This document shows, in pieces, positions 55,778 through 64,000 of a stretch of 64,000 nt of DNA. The notes below the pieces were generated by a model that was not told where the DNA came from, made no database searches, and saw only the letters and a program-made list of their open reading frames with translations. Position 1 is the first letter of the stretch. Each line of letters opens with the position of its first letter. This DNA comes from Anaerolinea sp. (GTDB taxonomy: Bacteria; Chloroflexota; Anaerolineae; Anaerolineales; Anaerolineaceae). A program made the position numbers and the translations under genes. The stretch is taken from assembly GCA_029975055.1 (NCBI GenBank), contig JARKPU010000067.1:186001-250000 (forward strand). The letters run 5' to 3'.

Positions 55778-56584
55778 TTACTGCTTCTTGCCCAGCTCGG
55801 CGAGGAGGTCTTCCTGAGTGAGGATGGTGCGCTTCAAGCCCAGGCGCTGCCCCAGGCGGGTGAGCTGCGGCGGCTCCACGTAGGTCTGCGCCAGGGTCTC
55901 TGCCTGACCGAGCACCTCGGCGGCGGGGCCGTCTAACAGCACCCGGCCTTGCGAAAGGGCAATCACCCGCGCGAAGTTCTCTGCGCAAAAGTCAATATCA
56001 TGGGTGATGGTGATCACCGTCTTGCCCTTGGCGCGCAGGGCCGCCACCACGCGCGCGATGCGCGCCACACTGGCCGGGTCTTGCCCGGTGGTAGGCTCGT
56101 CGAAGATCACCACCGGCGTGTCCATCGAGAGGATCGAAGCCAGCGCGACCATCTTGCGCCAGGTGGGCGAGAGGTCATAGGGGTTGGCGCCGGCCCGGTC
56201 GCCGATTTCGGTCAACTCCAGCGCTTCTTTGCACAGCGCCTCGGCCTTTTCGGGCGCAAAGCCCAGGTTGCGCGGCCCAAAGGCCACCTCTTCGCCCACC
56301 GTTTTGCAGAACAACTGCTCGTCCGGGTTCTGGAAGACGTACCCCACCCGCGCAGCCAGCTTTGCCACCGAGACCTTGCGGGTGTCGAGTTCATCCACCC
56401 ACACCTCGCCCCGGGTGGGCTGCAGCAGCCCGTTGAAGTGCTTCACCAGCGTGGTCTTGCCGGCCCCGTTCTGCCCGACGATGCCCACCTGCTCGCCGGA
56501 GCGGATTTCGAGCGAGATGCCCTGCAGCGCGGCCACACCGCCCGGGTAAACGTGGTGCAGGTCCTTCACACGGATGTCGGTCAT
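55778..56584 (-). CDS. ECF transporter ATPase with degenerate signature motif
   Basis: 268-aa EcfA-type ATPase. Walker A is GQNGAGKTT, Q-loop in YVFQNPDEQLFCKTV, Walker B VVIFDEPTTGQD, switch His in TITHDIDF. The ABC signature, usually LSGGQ, reads LSPTWRKMVALA: the two glycines and Gln are gone. One of the two composite ATP sites of the EcfA dimer would therefore be altered. Last gene of the five-gene leftward cluster. Confidence 0.85.
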   Translation of the reverse strand: MTDIRVKDLHHVYPGGVAALQGISLEIRSGEQVGIVGQNGAGKTTLVKHFNGLLQPTRGEVWVDELDTRKVSVAKLAARVGYVFQNPDEQLFCKTVGEEVAFGPRNLGFAPEKAEALCKEALELTEIGDRAGANPYDLSPTWRKMVALASILSMDTPVVIFDEPTTGQDPASVARIARVVAALRAKGKTVITITHDIDFCAENFARVIALSQGRVLLDGPAAEVLGQAETLAQTYVEPPQLTRLGQRLGLKRTILTQEDLLAELGKKQ

Positions 56585-56594
56585 CGCATTCGCC

Positions 56595-57446
56595 TCAGGC
56601 CGCTGCGGCCTTGAAGCCCTCCACGGCCTCTTCGAGCGTCACCGGCAGGCGGCGCCCGGCCGGCCACAGCCCGGCTTGCAGGGCGGCGCGCGCCGCCAGG
56701 GTGTAGCGCGAGAGGCCGAAGTTGCGCTCGGCCAGCAGCGGGTCGGTCAGCACCTCTTCGGGGCGTCCCTGGGCAATGACATGCCCGCCATCCAGGGCGA
56801 CCACCCGGTCGGCAAAGGCCGCCACCCATTCCACCTTGTGCTCCACCATCAGCACCGTCAACCCGCGCCCGGCCAGCTCTTTGATCATGCCGAACACCTC
56901 GCGCGTGCCGATCGGGTCCATCTGCGAGGTGGGCTCATCCAGCACCAGCACCTGCGGCTCCATGACGAGAATCGAGGCGAGGGCCACGCGCTGCTGCTGC
57001 CCGCCCGAGAGCGCATAAGGCGAGCGCCCGGCCAGGTCTGCGATGCCCGCGCGCTCCAGCATACGCTCCACGCGGGCGCGCATCTCTTCGCGCGGAACGC
57101 CGAGGTTCTCCAGCCCAAAGGCGATCTCCTCGAACACGGTGTACTTGGCGCCCGAAATCTGGTTGAACGGGTTCTGGAAGGCCAGCCCCGCGCGGCGCAC
57201 GCACTCGGCCAGGGTGGATTGGCGGGTTTCCACCCCGCCCACCACCACGCTGCCCTGCAACTCGCCTTTGAAGAAATGCGGGATAAACCCGCTCACCGTG
57301 TAGCACAGGCTCGATTTCCCCGCTCCGTTCGGCCCGATGACGGCGACGAATTCGCCTTCGTCGATCCGCAAATCGATGCCTTCCAGCGCGGGCCGCTCGC
57401 TGAAGGGGTATTGGTAGGTGACGTTGCGCAGTTCGACGATGCTCAT
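56595..57446 (-). CDS. ECF transporter ATPase
   Basis: 283-aa EcfA-type ATPase. Walker A is GPNGAGKSS, Q-loop in LAFQNPFNQISGAKYTVFEEI, signature [13 protein letters not shown], Walker B VLVLDEPTSQMD, His in MVEHKVEWV. Partner of the degenerate ATPase, 10 bases apart. ATG 57446 chosen by domain start. It would power the EcfT permease and S component. Confidence 0.9.
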   Translation of the reverse strand: MSIVELRNVTYQYPFSERPALEGIDLRIDEGEFVAVIGPNGAGKSSLCYTVSGFIPHFFKGELQGSVVVGGVETRQSTLAECVRRAGLAFQNPFNQISGAKYTVFEEIAFGLENLGVPREEMRARVERMLERAGIADLAGRSPYALSGGQQQRVALASILVMEPQVLVLDEPTSQMDPIGTREVFGMIKELAGRGLTVLMVEHKVEWVAAFADRVVALDGGHVIAQGRPEEVLTDPLLAERNFGLSRYTLAARAALQAGLWPAGRRLPVTLEEAVEGFKAAAA

Positions 57447-57456
57447 ACGCTCTGCT

Positions 57457-58236
57457 TCAGCCGGCCAAGACGCGCGCGGCAACAGACAGCACGACCAGGC
57501 CGAGCAGGAACCAGCGCAGACCCCTGTCCAGGCGGGTGTCGGCGATTTCGTACAGCGAGGTCTTCTTCAGCCGCGAGGTGAACCCGCGCGCCTCGATGGC
57601 GATGGCGCGTTCCTCCACCTCCACCAGCGAGCCGAACACCAGCGGTCCCACCAGCGGCACCAGCGCGCGCACGCGGTTGGCCAGCGAGCCGCCCGTTTCC
57701 ATGCCCCGCGAGCGCTGCGCGGCGATGATCGTCTGCGCTTTCGATTGCATCTGCGGGATGATCTGCAAGGTGGAGATGATCACATAGGCAAACGTCCCCG
57801 GCAGGCCGCGCCGGGTGAGGTCGGTCATCAAGGCCGAGGGATGCGTGGTGAGCAGAAAGAGGATGAAGGCCGAGATCATCACAAAAATGCGCGAGACGGT
57901 CAGGTAAGCCTGCGCCACGCTCTCCACCGTCACCCTGAAAACCCAGAAGTGAAACAACTCCCTCTCACCGCCGGGCAGGAACAGGCTCTGCATGATGAAG
58001 ATAAAGCCCGTCACCGGCACCAGCAGGCGCAGAGCCGCCAGGAGAAATTCACGCTGCACCCGCCCCACGAATGCCAGCGGCAAGACCCCCAGCCCAAAGA
58101 TCACCGTCGCCGTCCAATAGAAGGGGCTGGTGTACGCGATGACGATGAACGCGAACACCAGCCCCAGCTTGGTCAACGGGTTCAGGCTGTGGAATGCGCT
58201 GCTGCGTTGAATGTAAAAAGAAAGCTTTTCCGGCAA
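57457..58236 (-). CDS. ecfT: ECF transporter transmembrane subunit (EcfT)
   Basis: 259-aa T component with about five TM segments. It carries two short Ala-Arg-Gly coupling motifs typical of EcfT: AAQRSRGME and AIEARGFTS. Start assigned to TTG 58236 (LPEKLSFYI); no ATG is available before conserved sequence. It lies 2 bases after the stop of the S component gene. Confidence 0.85.
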   Translation of the reverse strand: MPEKLSFYIQRSSAFHSLNPLTKLGLVFAFIVIAYTSPFYWTATVIFGLGVLPLAFVGRVQREFLLAALRLLVPVTGFIFIMQSLFLPGGERELFHFWVFRVTVESVAQAYLTVSRIFVMISAFILFLLTTHPSALMTDLTRRGLPGTFAYVIISTLQIIPQMQSKAQTIIAAQRSRGMETGGSLANRVRALVPLVGPLVFGSLVEVEERAIAIEARGFTSRLKKTSLYEIADTRLDRGLRWFLLGLVVLSVAARVLAG

Positions 58237-58238
58237 AG

Positions 58239-58997
58239 CTAGGCTTTCTTCAGCACCGAGATGAGCACCACCGCCAGAACCAGGATCGCCGAGACCGCCA
58301 GGCCGACCCACAGGAACATGATATTGAAGAAGCTGCCGACCAGGATCACATAGACCACAAAGACCAGCGCGCCGATGATGAGCGCCACCAGGTCGTTCTT
58401 CTCCACCGCCGCGTTTTCGGGCCGGGGGAAGCGCGCCAGGTAACGCACCGAAAGCCCGCGGATGATGGCGAAGGCCAGCAGGGCGGTGGAAATTTTATCC
58501 ACCGGCTCGACGAGGAAGTTGGTCGTCAAGACGGCGTCGATCATCGAGCGGCCCGTCTGCAGCAGGTAAACGGTGATGAGCGAGGAACCGCTGGCGGTGA
58601 TGCCGCCGATCAGGAGCATGTTGACCACTGCCGAAGCAGCCGCCGCCACCAGTGCCACCAGGAACCCGGTGATGAGCACCTTCCAGGTGTTGCGGAACAG
58701 CCCGCCGCGCGCGCACCAACCGGTGACAAAGCCGATCAAGAGCGCCACCGGCCACCAGGGCAGGGCGTTCGGGTCGATTGCCAGCCCCCAGATAGTGTTC
58801 GCAAGCGCGCCGGTGAGCGCCCCGGCCCACGGCCCGCAGATGACGCCCACCAGCATGGTGCCGACTGAGTCCAGGTAAACCGGCAGTTTCAGCACCATCA
58901 CGATCTGCCCGATGACCACGTTGATGGCGATCGCCACGGGGATCAACACCCAGGTCATCGTGTTGAAGTCTTTCTTGATCGAATTCAACAATTTCAT
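58239..58997 (-). CDS. ECF transporter substrate-binding (S) component
   Basis: 252-aa integral membrane protein with about seven hydrophobic segments: six as expected for an S component plus a C-terminal TM (ALIIGALVFVVYVILVGS onward) not usual in the family. LPVYLDSVGTMLVGVICGPW and ALTGALANTIWG are the S-component-like early segment. ATG 58997 has an AAGGAGG site. Neighbouring nucleoside hydrolase suggests a nucleoside or base-containing substrate (queuosine-type compounds are an alternative). Confidence 0.75.
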   Translation of the reverse strand: MKLLNSIKKDFNTMTWVLIPVAIAINVVIGQIVMVLKLPVYLDSVGTMLVGVICGPWAGALTGALANTIWGLAIDPNALPWWPVALLIGFVTGWCARGGLFRNTWKVLITGFLVALVAAAASAVVNMLLIGGITASGSSLITVYLLQTGRSMIDAVLTTNFLVEPVDKISTALLAFAIIRGLSVRYLARFPRPENAAVEKNDLVALIIGALVFVVYVILVGSFFNIMFLWVGLAVSAILVLAVVLISVLKKA

Positions 58998-59081
58998 GGC
59001 TCCTCCTTGACAAAACGGGCGAGTAAATGAATACAGGTCGATCGATGAATTCAACCCCTACCCGGCGCGAAAGAAACGCCG

Positions 59082-60032
59082 TTACCCGGGCACGGCCCTG
59101 CTCAGGTTCTCGATCCGCTCCACAAACAGGTCGAGAAAATCCCTGGCGCGCACCCCAAGGGCCACCTTCATGTTGGCCGGTTTGCCGGTCATCCGGTAAA
59201 AATCGGCAAAGGTTTTGCCCATCGAGACTCCGCCCTGGATGTCCACATCCACGTAGTGCTCCTCAAAATCGCACAGCTGCGGGGCAAAGACGAGCGCCAG
59301 CGCCAGCGCATCGTTGATCACACAGCCGTCGATCTTCTGGTTGGCGTCATGGAAATCCATATAAAAGCGCGTTGTATCATGCACGAAGCGCGGCACAGGA
59401 GAAGGCACCTTCAGCAGGCGGCCAACATCGGCGCGCGTGAGGATGCAGTGATAGGTCACATCCAGCGGCACCAGGGTGAACGGCACGCCCGAATGATAGA
59501 CGATGTGCGCGGCGTGCGGGTCTACATACACGTTGAACTCGGCCAGCGGGGTGGTGTTGCCCTGGTGGCGGATTGCCCCGCCCATGCTGATCACCCGCTT
59601 GATCGCCGGGATGATCTTCGGTTCACGGCGTATCGCCATCGCCAGGTTGGTGAGCGGGCCGACCGCCACTAGCGTGTATTCGCCCGGTTCGGCCAGCAGG
59701 CGCTCGATGAGGAAATCCACCGCGTGCTGGCGCAGGGGCGGCTGGGCGGCTTCCGGCAGGCGGGCATAGCCCAGGCCGGTGTCGCCGTGCGTTTCGGGCG
59801 CCAGGAGCGAAGGCTGCACCAGCGGCAGGTCGCAGCCTTTGGCCACCGGGATATTCCCCGCTCCGGCCAGTTCCAGCACAGCCAGCGCATTGCGCGTTCC
59901 TTGGGCAGCGGTGCAGTTGCCGTGCACCACCGTCAACCCCTCCAGGCTCACCTCCGGCGAGGCCAGCGCAAGGAGAATCGCCATCGAGTCGTCAATTCCA
60001 GGGTCGGTATCAATGATGATTCGTTCGGTCAT
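59082..60032 (-). CDS. inosine-uridine-type nucleoside hydrolase
   Basis: 316-aa enzyme cleaving the N-glycosidic bond of ribonucleosides to base and ribose. The calcium site motif is DTDPGIDD (8-15), with VVHGN, GPLTNLA, and the second Asp region NDALALA (D in VINDA). Cytosolic. First gene of the leftward ECF cluster, 85 bases upstream of the S component, implying import of a nucleoside followed by hydrolysis. Substrate base not determinable. Confidence 0.9.
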   Translation of the reverse strand: MTERIIIDTDPGIDDSMAILLALASPEVSLEGLTVVHGNCTAAQGTRNALAVLELAGAGNIPVAKGCDLPLVQPSLLAPETHGDTGLGYARLPEAAQPPLRQHAVDFLIERLLAEPGEYTLVAVGPLTNLAMAIRREPKIIPAIKRVISMGGAIRHQGNTTPLAEFNVYVDPHAAHIVYHSGVPFTLVPLDVTYHCILTRADVGRLLKVPSPVPRFVHDTTRFYMDFHDANQKIDGCVINDALALALVFAPQLCDFEEHYVDVDIQGGVSMGKTFADFYRMTGKPANMKVALGVRARDFLDLFVERIENLSRAVPG

Positions 60033-60145
60033 GAATCGTATTCTAGCACAAAGCTGCCCGGCTTCGCTGCGCGAATGCTATAATGAAGGCCATCCTGCAT
60101 GCCCCAAGCGGCCAGGATTAATCTCTTTAAATCAACAGGTACCCA

Positions 60146-60883
60146 ATGTCATCCACCCCTCAACCTCTAGAGCCTGATGATTGGCCCGAACCGCAGACCA
60201 TCCTGCTCATCCTTGCCCACCCCGACGACCCCGAGTTCTTCTGCGGAGCTACCATCGCCCGCTGGACCAGCCGCGGGCACACCGTTCACTATTGCCTGCT
60301 CACCCGCGGCGACAAAGGCGTGAAGGATGAACCTGCCGACCCGTACGAACTGGCCCGCGCGCGCGAACTTGAACAGCGCGCCGCCGCCAATGTGCTGGGC
60401 GTGAAGGAAATCGTCTTCCTGGATTACGAAGACGGTTACCTCGTCCCCAGCCTGGAAACCCGCCGCGCCGCCGTGCGCACCATCCGGCGCTTCAAGCCCG
60501 ATATCCTGGTCACCTCCGACCCCACCCACCTGTTCGGCGAGGCGAACATCAACCACCCCGATCACCGCGCGGCGGGGCAGATCGCCGTCGATGCGGTCTT
60601 CCCGGCGGCCGGGAACCCGCTCTACTTCCCCGAACTGCTGCGCGGTGAAGGGCTCGAACCGCACAACGTGAGGGAAGTCTGGCTGGCGGTGGCCGCGCAG
60701 CCCAACGTGACCCTCGATGTGACGCCCTTCTGGGAGAAGAAGATCGAAGCCCTGCACCACCACGCCTCGCAGATTGCCGACCCGCAGGCCCTCGACGAAC
60801 GCATGCGCAGCCGCCGCACGCCCGATTCCACCCCCGAAGCGCCGCGCTACGAGGAGAAGTTCCGCAGGATCAAGTTCAGGTAA
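60146..60883 (+). CDS. PIG-L family deacetylase
   Basis: 245-aa metal-dependent N-acetylglucosaminyl-type deacetylase fold. The zinc/catalytic motif is AHPDDPEFF (H25, D27, D28), followed later by NHPDHR with the third ligand. No signal peptide. Substrate could be a GlcNAc-conjugate or small-molecule thiol precursor; unknown. Divergent from the nucleoside hydrolase. Its 3' end is ~70 bases before palindrome copy B. Confidence 0.88.
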   Translation: MSSTPQPLEPDDWPEPQTILLILAHPDDPEFFCGATIARWTSRGHTVHYCLLTRGDKGVKDEPADPYELARARELEQRAAANVLGVKEIVFLDYEDGYLVPSLETRRAAVRTIRRFKPDILVTSDPTHLFGEANINHPDHRAAGQIAVDAVFPAAGNPLYFPELLRGEGLEPHNVREVWLAVAAQPNVTLDVTPFWEKKIEALHHHASQIADPQALDERMRSRRTPDSTPEAPRYEEKFRRIKFR

Positions 60884-60951
60884 AAGAGGGGGTCGAGAGA
60901 GCTTGAGGAGGCTTCCCGCGCCCTCAGCTCATCGCCAGATCGTGTTTCGGT

Positions 60952-60993
60952 TTTACTTTAGAATGTGGGGCAGACCCCATAATCTAAAGTAAA
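60952..60993. repeat. small palindromic element, copy B
   Basis: TTTACTTTAGA (60952-60962) and TCTAAAGTAAA (60983-60993) pair perfectly around TGGGG-CAGA-CCCCA. The right arm encodes the last two codons and stop of rfbD. Core sequence shared with copy A (55677-55720). Confidence 0.65.
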
Positions 60994-61877
60994 TGATTTC
61001 CCCGATCCATCGCCAGCCTGAGCGCATCGCGCCAGGGGGGGAGGCGCAGCCCAAACGTGCGCTCGAACTTCGTGCAATCCAGCGCCGAAAAGAGCGGCCG
61101 TTCGGCCGGGCTTGGGAACTCGGCCGATTTGGCCGGCAGCACCTCGTGCGCCAGCCGGGAGGAGGGGTCGGGGTCGAGCTTGAGGATCTCTTCAGCCCAC
61201 TCTTTGCGGCTGCACCAGCCGGCCCCTGCCAGGTGATACACCCCGCTGACCCCCTGAAGCGCCGAGAACGGGTCTGCGCCGGCGCGGGCGAGCAGCATGG
61301 CGGCCGCTTCGGCCAGCATGCGCGCCCAGGTGGGGCCGGCCACCTGGTCATCCACCACGCGCAGCACCGCATTCTTGCGCGACCATTCCAGCACCTTGGC
61401 CACAAAGCTCTCGCGCCGGTTAGAGTAAACCCAGCTGGTTCGCAGGGTGATCCAGCTCCCCCCGGCGGCAGCCACGGCTTGCTCGCCTTCCAGCTTGGAG
61501 CGCCCATACTGATTGAGCGGGTTGGGCGTGTCCTCTTCCACGTAAGGGGCGTTCTTCCGCCCGTCGAAGACGTAATCGGTGGAAAAATGCAGGAAGAAAG
61601 CGCGCGCCCGGCAGGCGGCTTCGGCCAGCACCCCGGGCGCAACGCCGTTCACCAGGCGGGCGGTCTCCGGCTCGCTCTCGGCGCGGTCCACGGCCGTATA
61701 GGCCACCGCATTGATGATCACCCCCGGGGCAACGCTGCGCACCAGCCCGGGCAGGCTTTCGGGATGGGCAAAATCCACCTGCGGGTAATCCAGGGTGACG
61801 AGTTCGCCCAGGCAGGCAAACGCGCGCTGCGCTTCCCAGCCCACCTGCCCGCTGCCGCCCAGAAGCAGAATGCGCAT
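60984..61877 (-). CDS. rfbD: dTDP-4-dehydrorhamnose reductase
   Basis: 297-aa short-chain dehydrogenase giving dTDP-L-rhamnose from dTDP-4-keto-rhamnose. GGSGQVG (7-13), NAVAYTAVDRAE, STDYVFDG and YGRSKLEGE (catalytic YxxxK) are all present. Last gene of the rfb operon; its final codons lie inside palindrome copy B. The 5' end is near rfbA. Confidence 0.93.
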   Translation of the reverse strand: MRILLLGGSGQVGWEAQRAFACLGELVTLDYPQVDFAHPESLPGLVRSVAPGVIINAVAYTAVDRAESEPETARLVNGVAPGVLAEAACRARAFFLHFSTDYVFDGRKNAPYVEEDTPNPLNQYGRSKLEGEQAVAAAGGSWITLRTSWVYSNRRESFVAKVLEWSRKNAVLRVVDDQVAGPTWARMLAEAAAMLLARAGADPFSALQGVSGVYHLAGAGWCSRKEWAEEILKLDPDPSSRLAHEVLPAKSAEFPSPAERPLFSALDCTKFERTFGLRLPPWRDALRLAMDRGNHLL

Positions 61878-61883
61878 ACGCTC

Positions 61884-62765
61884 TCAGCGCTCCGGGCGCG
61901 GCTCATCGGCCAGGCGCAGCAGGTAGGCTCCGTAGCTGTTGCCCGCGTAGCGCGCGGCCTGCGCTCTGAGCTGCTCGCGGTCGATGAACCCCATGCGGTA
62001 GGCAATTTCTTCCGGGCAGGAGATCATCAACCCCTGGCGTTCTTCCACCGTCTGGATAAAATTGGCCGCCTGGATGAGCGATTCATGCGTACCGGCGTCC
62101 AGCCAGGCCGTCCCGCGCCCAAGCACTTTCACTTCCAGCTCGTTCATGCTCAGGTAGATGCGGTTGAGGTCGGTGATTTCCAGCTCGCCGCGCGCCGAGG
62201 GTTTGAGCGCGGCGGCGAAATCGGCCACGCGCCGGTCATAGAAATACACCCCCGGCACGGCGTAATTCGAGCGCGGCCGGGCGGGCTTTTCTTCAATGCT
62301 GAGGGCCTTGCCGCTGCCATCGAATTCCACCACGCCGTAACGTTCAGGGTCGCGCACCGGGTAGGCGAACACAATGGCCCCGTGCTCGAGCGCAGCGGCC
62401 TGGCGCATCAACTCGGGCAGCCCGTGACCGTAGAAGATGTTGTCGCCCAGGATCAGGCAAGCCGGCTCGCCGCCCAGGAACTCGCGCCCGATGAGAAAGG
62501 CCTCCGCCAGCCCGTTCGGCTGCGGCTGCTCGGCATAAGAGAAGCTCAGCCCCCACTGCGACCCGTCTCCCAGCAGGCGCCGGAAGCCGGGCAGGTCTTC
62601 GGGCGTGGAAATCACCAAAATCTCGCGGATGCCCGCCAGCATGAGCATCGAAAGCGGGTAATAGATCATCGGTTTATCGTACACCGGCAGCATCTGCTTG
62701 CTCACCGAAAGCGTCAGCGGGTACAGCCGGGTGCCCTTGCCGCCTGCCAGGATAATTCCCCTCAT
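61884..62765 (-). CDS. rfbA: glucose-1-phosphate thymidylyltransferase
   Basis: 293-aa enzyme making dTDP-glucose from dTTP and glucose 1-phosphate. Catalytic pattern [19 protein letters not shown] is complete; [11 protein letters not shown] and [11 protein letters not shown] are RmlA signatures. ATG 62765 overlaps the rfbB stop (ATGA). Short form without a beta-helix tail, unlike the nucleotidyltransferase at 10227. Confidence 0.95.
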   Translation of the reverse strand: MRGIILAGGKGTRLYPLTLSVSKQMLPVYDKPMIYYPLSMLMLAGIREILVISTPEDLPGFRRLLGDGSQWGLSFSYAEQPQPNGLAEAFLIGREFLGGEPACLILGDNIFYGHGLPELMRQAAALEHGAIVFAYPVRDPERYGVVEFDGSGKALSIEEKPARPRSNYAVPGVYFYDRRVADFAAALKPSARGELEITDLNRIYLSMNELEVKVLGRGTAWLDAGTHESLIQAANFIQTVEERQGLMISCPEEIAYRMGFIDREQLRAQAARYAGNSYGAYLLRLADEPRPER

Positions 62766-63850
62766 GCATTGCCTCCCCGGTTCGCGTAGTTCTTCTCCAT
62801 CCAGCCGGTCAGGTCGGAGCCCTGGCGGATGCTTTCGATCCAGCCGGTGTGCTCCAGGTACCACTGCACCGTTTTGCGCAGCCCCGAAGCCAGGTTTTCT
62901 TTGGGCCGCCAGCCCAACTCGCGCTCGATCTTGCCGATATTCATTGCGTAGCGCCGGTCGTGCCCGGGCCGGTCGGCCACGAAGCGGATCAACCCCGCGT
63001 GCGGCCGGTGCGGAGAGTTGGGCCGCAGCTCATCGAGAATGGCGCACAGGGTTTGGACGATCTCCAGGTTGGTAGGCTGGTTCCCGCCGCCGATGTTGTA
63101 CGTCTCGCCGGTTTTGCCGCGCTTCACCACCTGCCAGATCGCCTCGCAGTGATCGGCCACATACAGCCAGTCGCGCACCTGCTGGCCGTCGCCATACACC
63201 GGCAGGTCTTTGCCGTTGAGGGCGTTGAAGATGATCAGCGGGATGAGCTTTTCGGGGAACTGGTATGGGCCGTAATTGTTCGAGCAGTTGGAGATCGTCA
63301 CCGGCAGGTGATAGGTGTGGAAATAAGCCCGCACGAGGTGGTCGCTGGCGGCTTTCGAGGCCGAATAGGGCGAGCGCGGCGAATAGGGTGTCGTCTCGGT
63401 GAAGGGCGGGTCACCCGGCCCAAGCGAGCCGAAGACTTCATCCGTCGAGACGTGATGGAAGCGCACCGGCTCATCGAGCGGCGGCTTTTCGTGCAGCCAG
63501 GCCTTCCGCGCGGCTTGCAGCAGCTCGAAGGTGCCGTTGACGTTGGTGCGCACAAACGCTTCCGGGCCGGTGATCGAGCGGTCCACATGCGATTCGGCGG
63601 CAAAGTGCACCACCGTGTCGATCTCGTACTGGTTGAAGATGCCCGAAAGCAGCGAGGCATCGCAGATATCGCCCTTGATGAAGGTATGCCGGGCCGGGTC
63701 GGGCAGGTCCTTGAGGTTCTCGCGGCTGCCGGCGTACGTCAGCAGGTCGAGGGTAAACACCTGCACCTGGGGTTCGGTTTCCAGCAGGTAGCGCACGAAG
63801 TTCGAGCCGATGAAGCCCGCCCCGCCGGTGACCAGGACATTCTTTGCCAT
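62762..63850 (-). CDS. rfbB: dTDP-glucose 4,6-dehydratase
   Basis: 362-aa extended SDR enzyme converting dTDP-glucose to dTDP-4-keto-6-deoxyglucose. [11 protein letters not shown] (8-18) binds [13 protein letters not shown] carries the catalytic Asp-Glu pair; YSASKA is the YxxxK site. Eight bases after the rfbC stop and overlapping rfbA, so rfbC-B-A-D is one operon. Confidence 0.95.
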   Translation of the reverse strand: MAKNVLVTGGAGFIGSNFVRYLLETEPQVQVFTLDLLTYAGSRENLKDLPDPARHTFIKGDICDASLLSGIFNQYEIDTVVHFAAESHVDRSITGPEAFVRTNVNGTFELLQAARKAWLHEKPPLDEPVRFHHVSTDEVFGSLGPGDPPFTETTPYSPRSPYSASKAASDHLVRAYFHTYHLPVTISNCSNNYGPYQFPEKLIPLIIFNALNGKDLPVYGDGQQVRDWLYVADHCEAIWQVVKRGKTGETYNIGGGNQPTNLEIVQTLCAILDELRPNSPHRPHAGLIRFVADRPGHDRRYAMNIGKIERELGWRPKENLASGLRKTVQWYLEHTGWIESIRQGSDLTGWMEKNYANRGGNA

Positions 63851-63858
63851 CCTCCCTC

Positions 63859-64000
63859 CTACGGATACACCTCACACTCGGCCAGAGGCCTGCCCTGGCG
63901 GTCCTTTTCAGAAAGCAGCGGGGCTTCCCCCGCCGGGATCGGCCAGGCGATGCCCAGCGCGGGGTCGTCCCAGCGCAGGGTGCGCTCCCACTCGGGGGCG
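63859..64000 (-). CDS. rfbC: dTDP-4-dehydrorhamnose 3,5-epimerase, C-terminal part
   Basis: The last ~46 residues of a gene running off the right edge. Translation reads ...RTLRWDDPALGIAWP... then LLSEKDRQGRPL, which is the conserved C-terminal region (WxDP...IxWP...LSxKDxxxP) of RmlC. It is the first of the rfb genes seen here and completes a four-gene dTDP-rhamnose pathway. Confidence 0.85.
   Translation of the reverse strand, partial: APEWERTLRWDDPALGIAWPIPAGEAPLLSEKDRQGRPLAECEVYP

Overview
The window is GC-rich, densely coding DNA from a free-living bacterium, most likely a member of the Chloroflexota (probably class Anaerolineae). This placement is inferred from the gene content. The window has secreted proteins with long Thr/Pro/Ala linkers and an NBR1-type Ig domain, an FMN-riboswitch ribXY-type riboflavin ABC transporter, a MalT-like LuxR giant regulator, ECF transport genes and many small coupled membrane genes. 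No rRNA, tRNA, CRISPR array, phage module or intact insertion sequence was seen.

Layout. 1-5.2 kb: a catalytic/non-catalytic M16 peptidase pair, acpS, a phosphoesterase, then a leftward two-gene operon (degenerate FtsK-like protein plus a 78-aa protein) under a consensus promoter with an SOS-box-like operator. 5.4-8.6 kb: frr-uppS-cdsA and glpX. 8.7-15.6 kb (leftward): aminotransferase, NDP-sugar nucleotidyltransferase plus a 71-aa partner, gatCA, a lipoprotein esterase and a secreted NBR1-Ig protein. 15.8-18.7 kb: FMN riboswitch and the three-gene riboflavin importer. 18.7-22.5 kb: membrane protein, DinB-like protein, an AadE-like nucleotidyltransferase and a CrtI-like oxidoreductase. 22.9-27.7 kb: Yip1 protein, ABC ATPase, secreted CARDB-like protein, MacB-type permease. 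27.8-30.4 kb (leftward): prephenate dehydrogenase, GIY-YIG protein, phosphoribosyltransferase, and an M50 protease.

30.6-36.3 kb: a leftward, tightly coupled five-gene operon (88-aa conserved protein, collapsed glycosyltransferase, 53-aa membrane peptide, membrane protein, CPBP-like protein) divergent from a MalT-like regulator; then an acyltransferase and a small membrane protein. 36.5-43.0 kb: MFS transporter, then a TetR-controlled MacAB-like efflux operon with a clear promoter and operator. 43.2-51.4 kb: Tat-leader flavodoxin with an apparent internal start, a DUF6544-type protein, a PHP-type metallohydrolase, a second AadE-like protein, a bacterial expansin, an aminotransferase and a sugar epimerase-like protein. 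51.4-55.6 kb: membrane-anchored FGE-fold protein, MATE pump and a polytopic membrane protein. 55.8-60.9 kb: ECF transporter with a nucleoside hydrolase, and a PIG-L deacetylase, flanked by two copies of a small palindromic element. 61-64 kb: dTDP-rhamnose operon rfbC(partial)-B-A-D.

Functional themes are cell envelope and lipid synthesis (uppS, cdsA, acpS, rfb genes), vitamin and nucleoside uptake, ABC-type efflux, and extracytoplasmic proteins. Several short palindromic repeats sit between genes and often act as gene ends.
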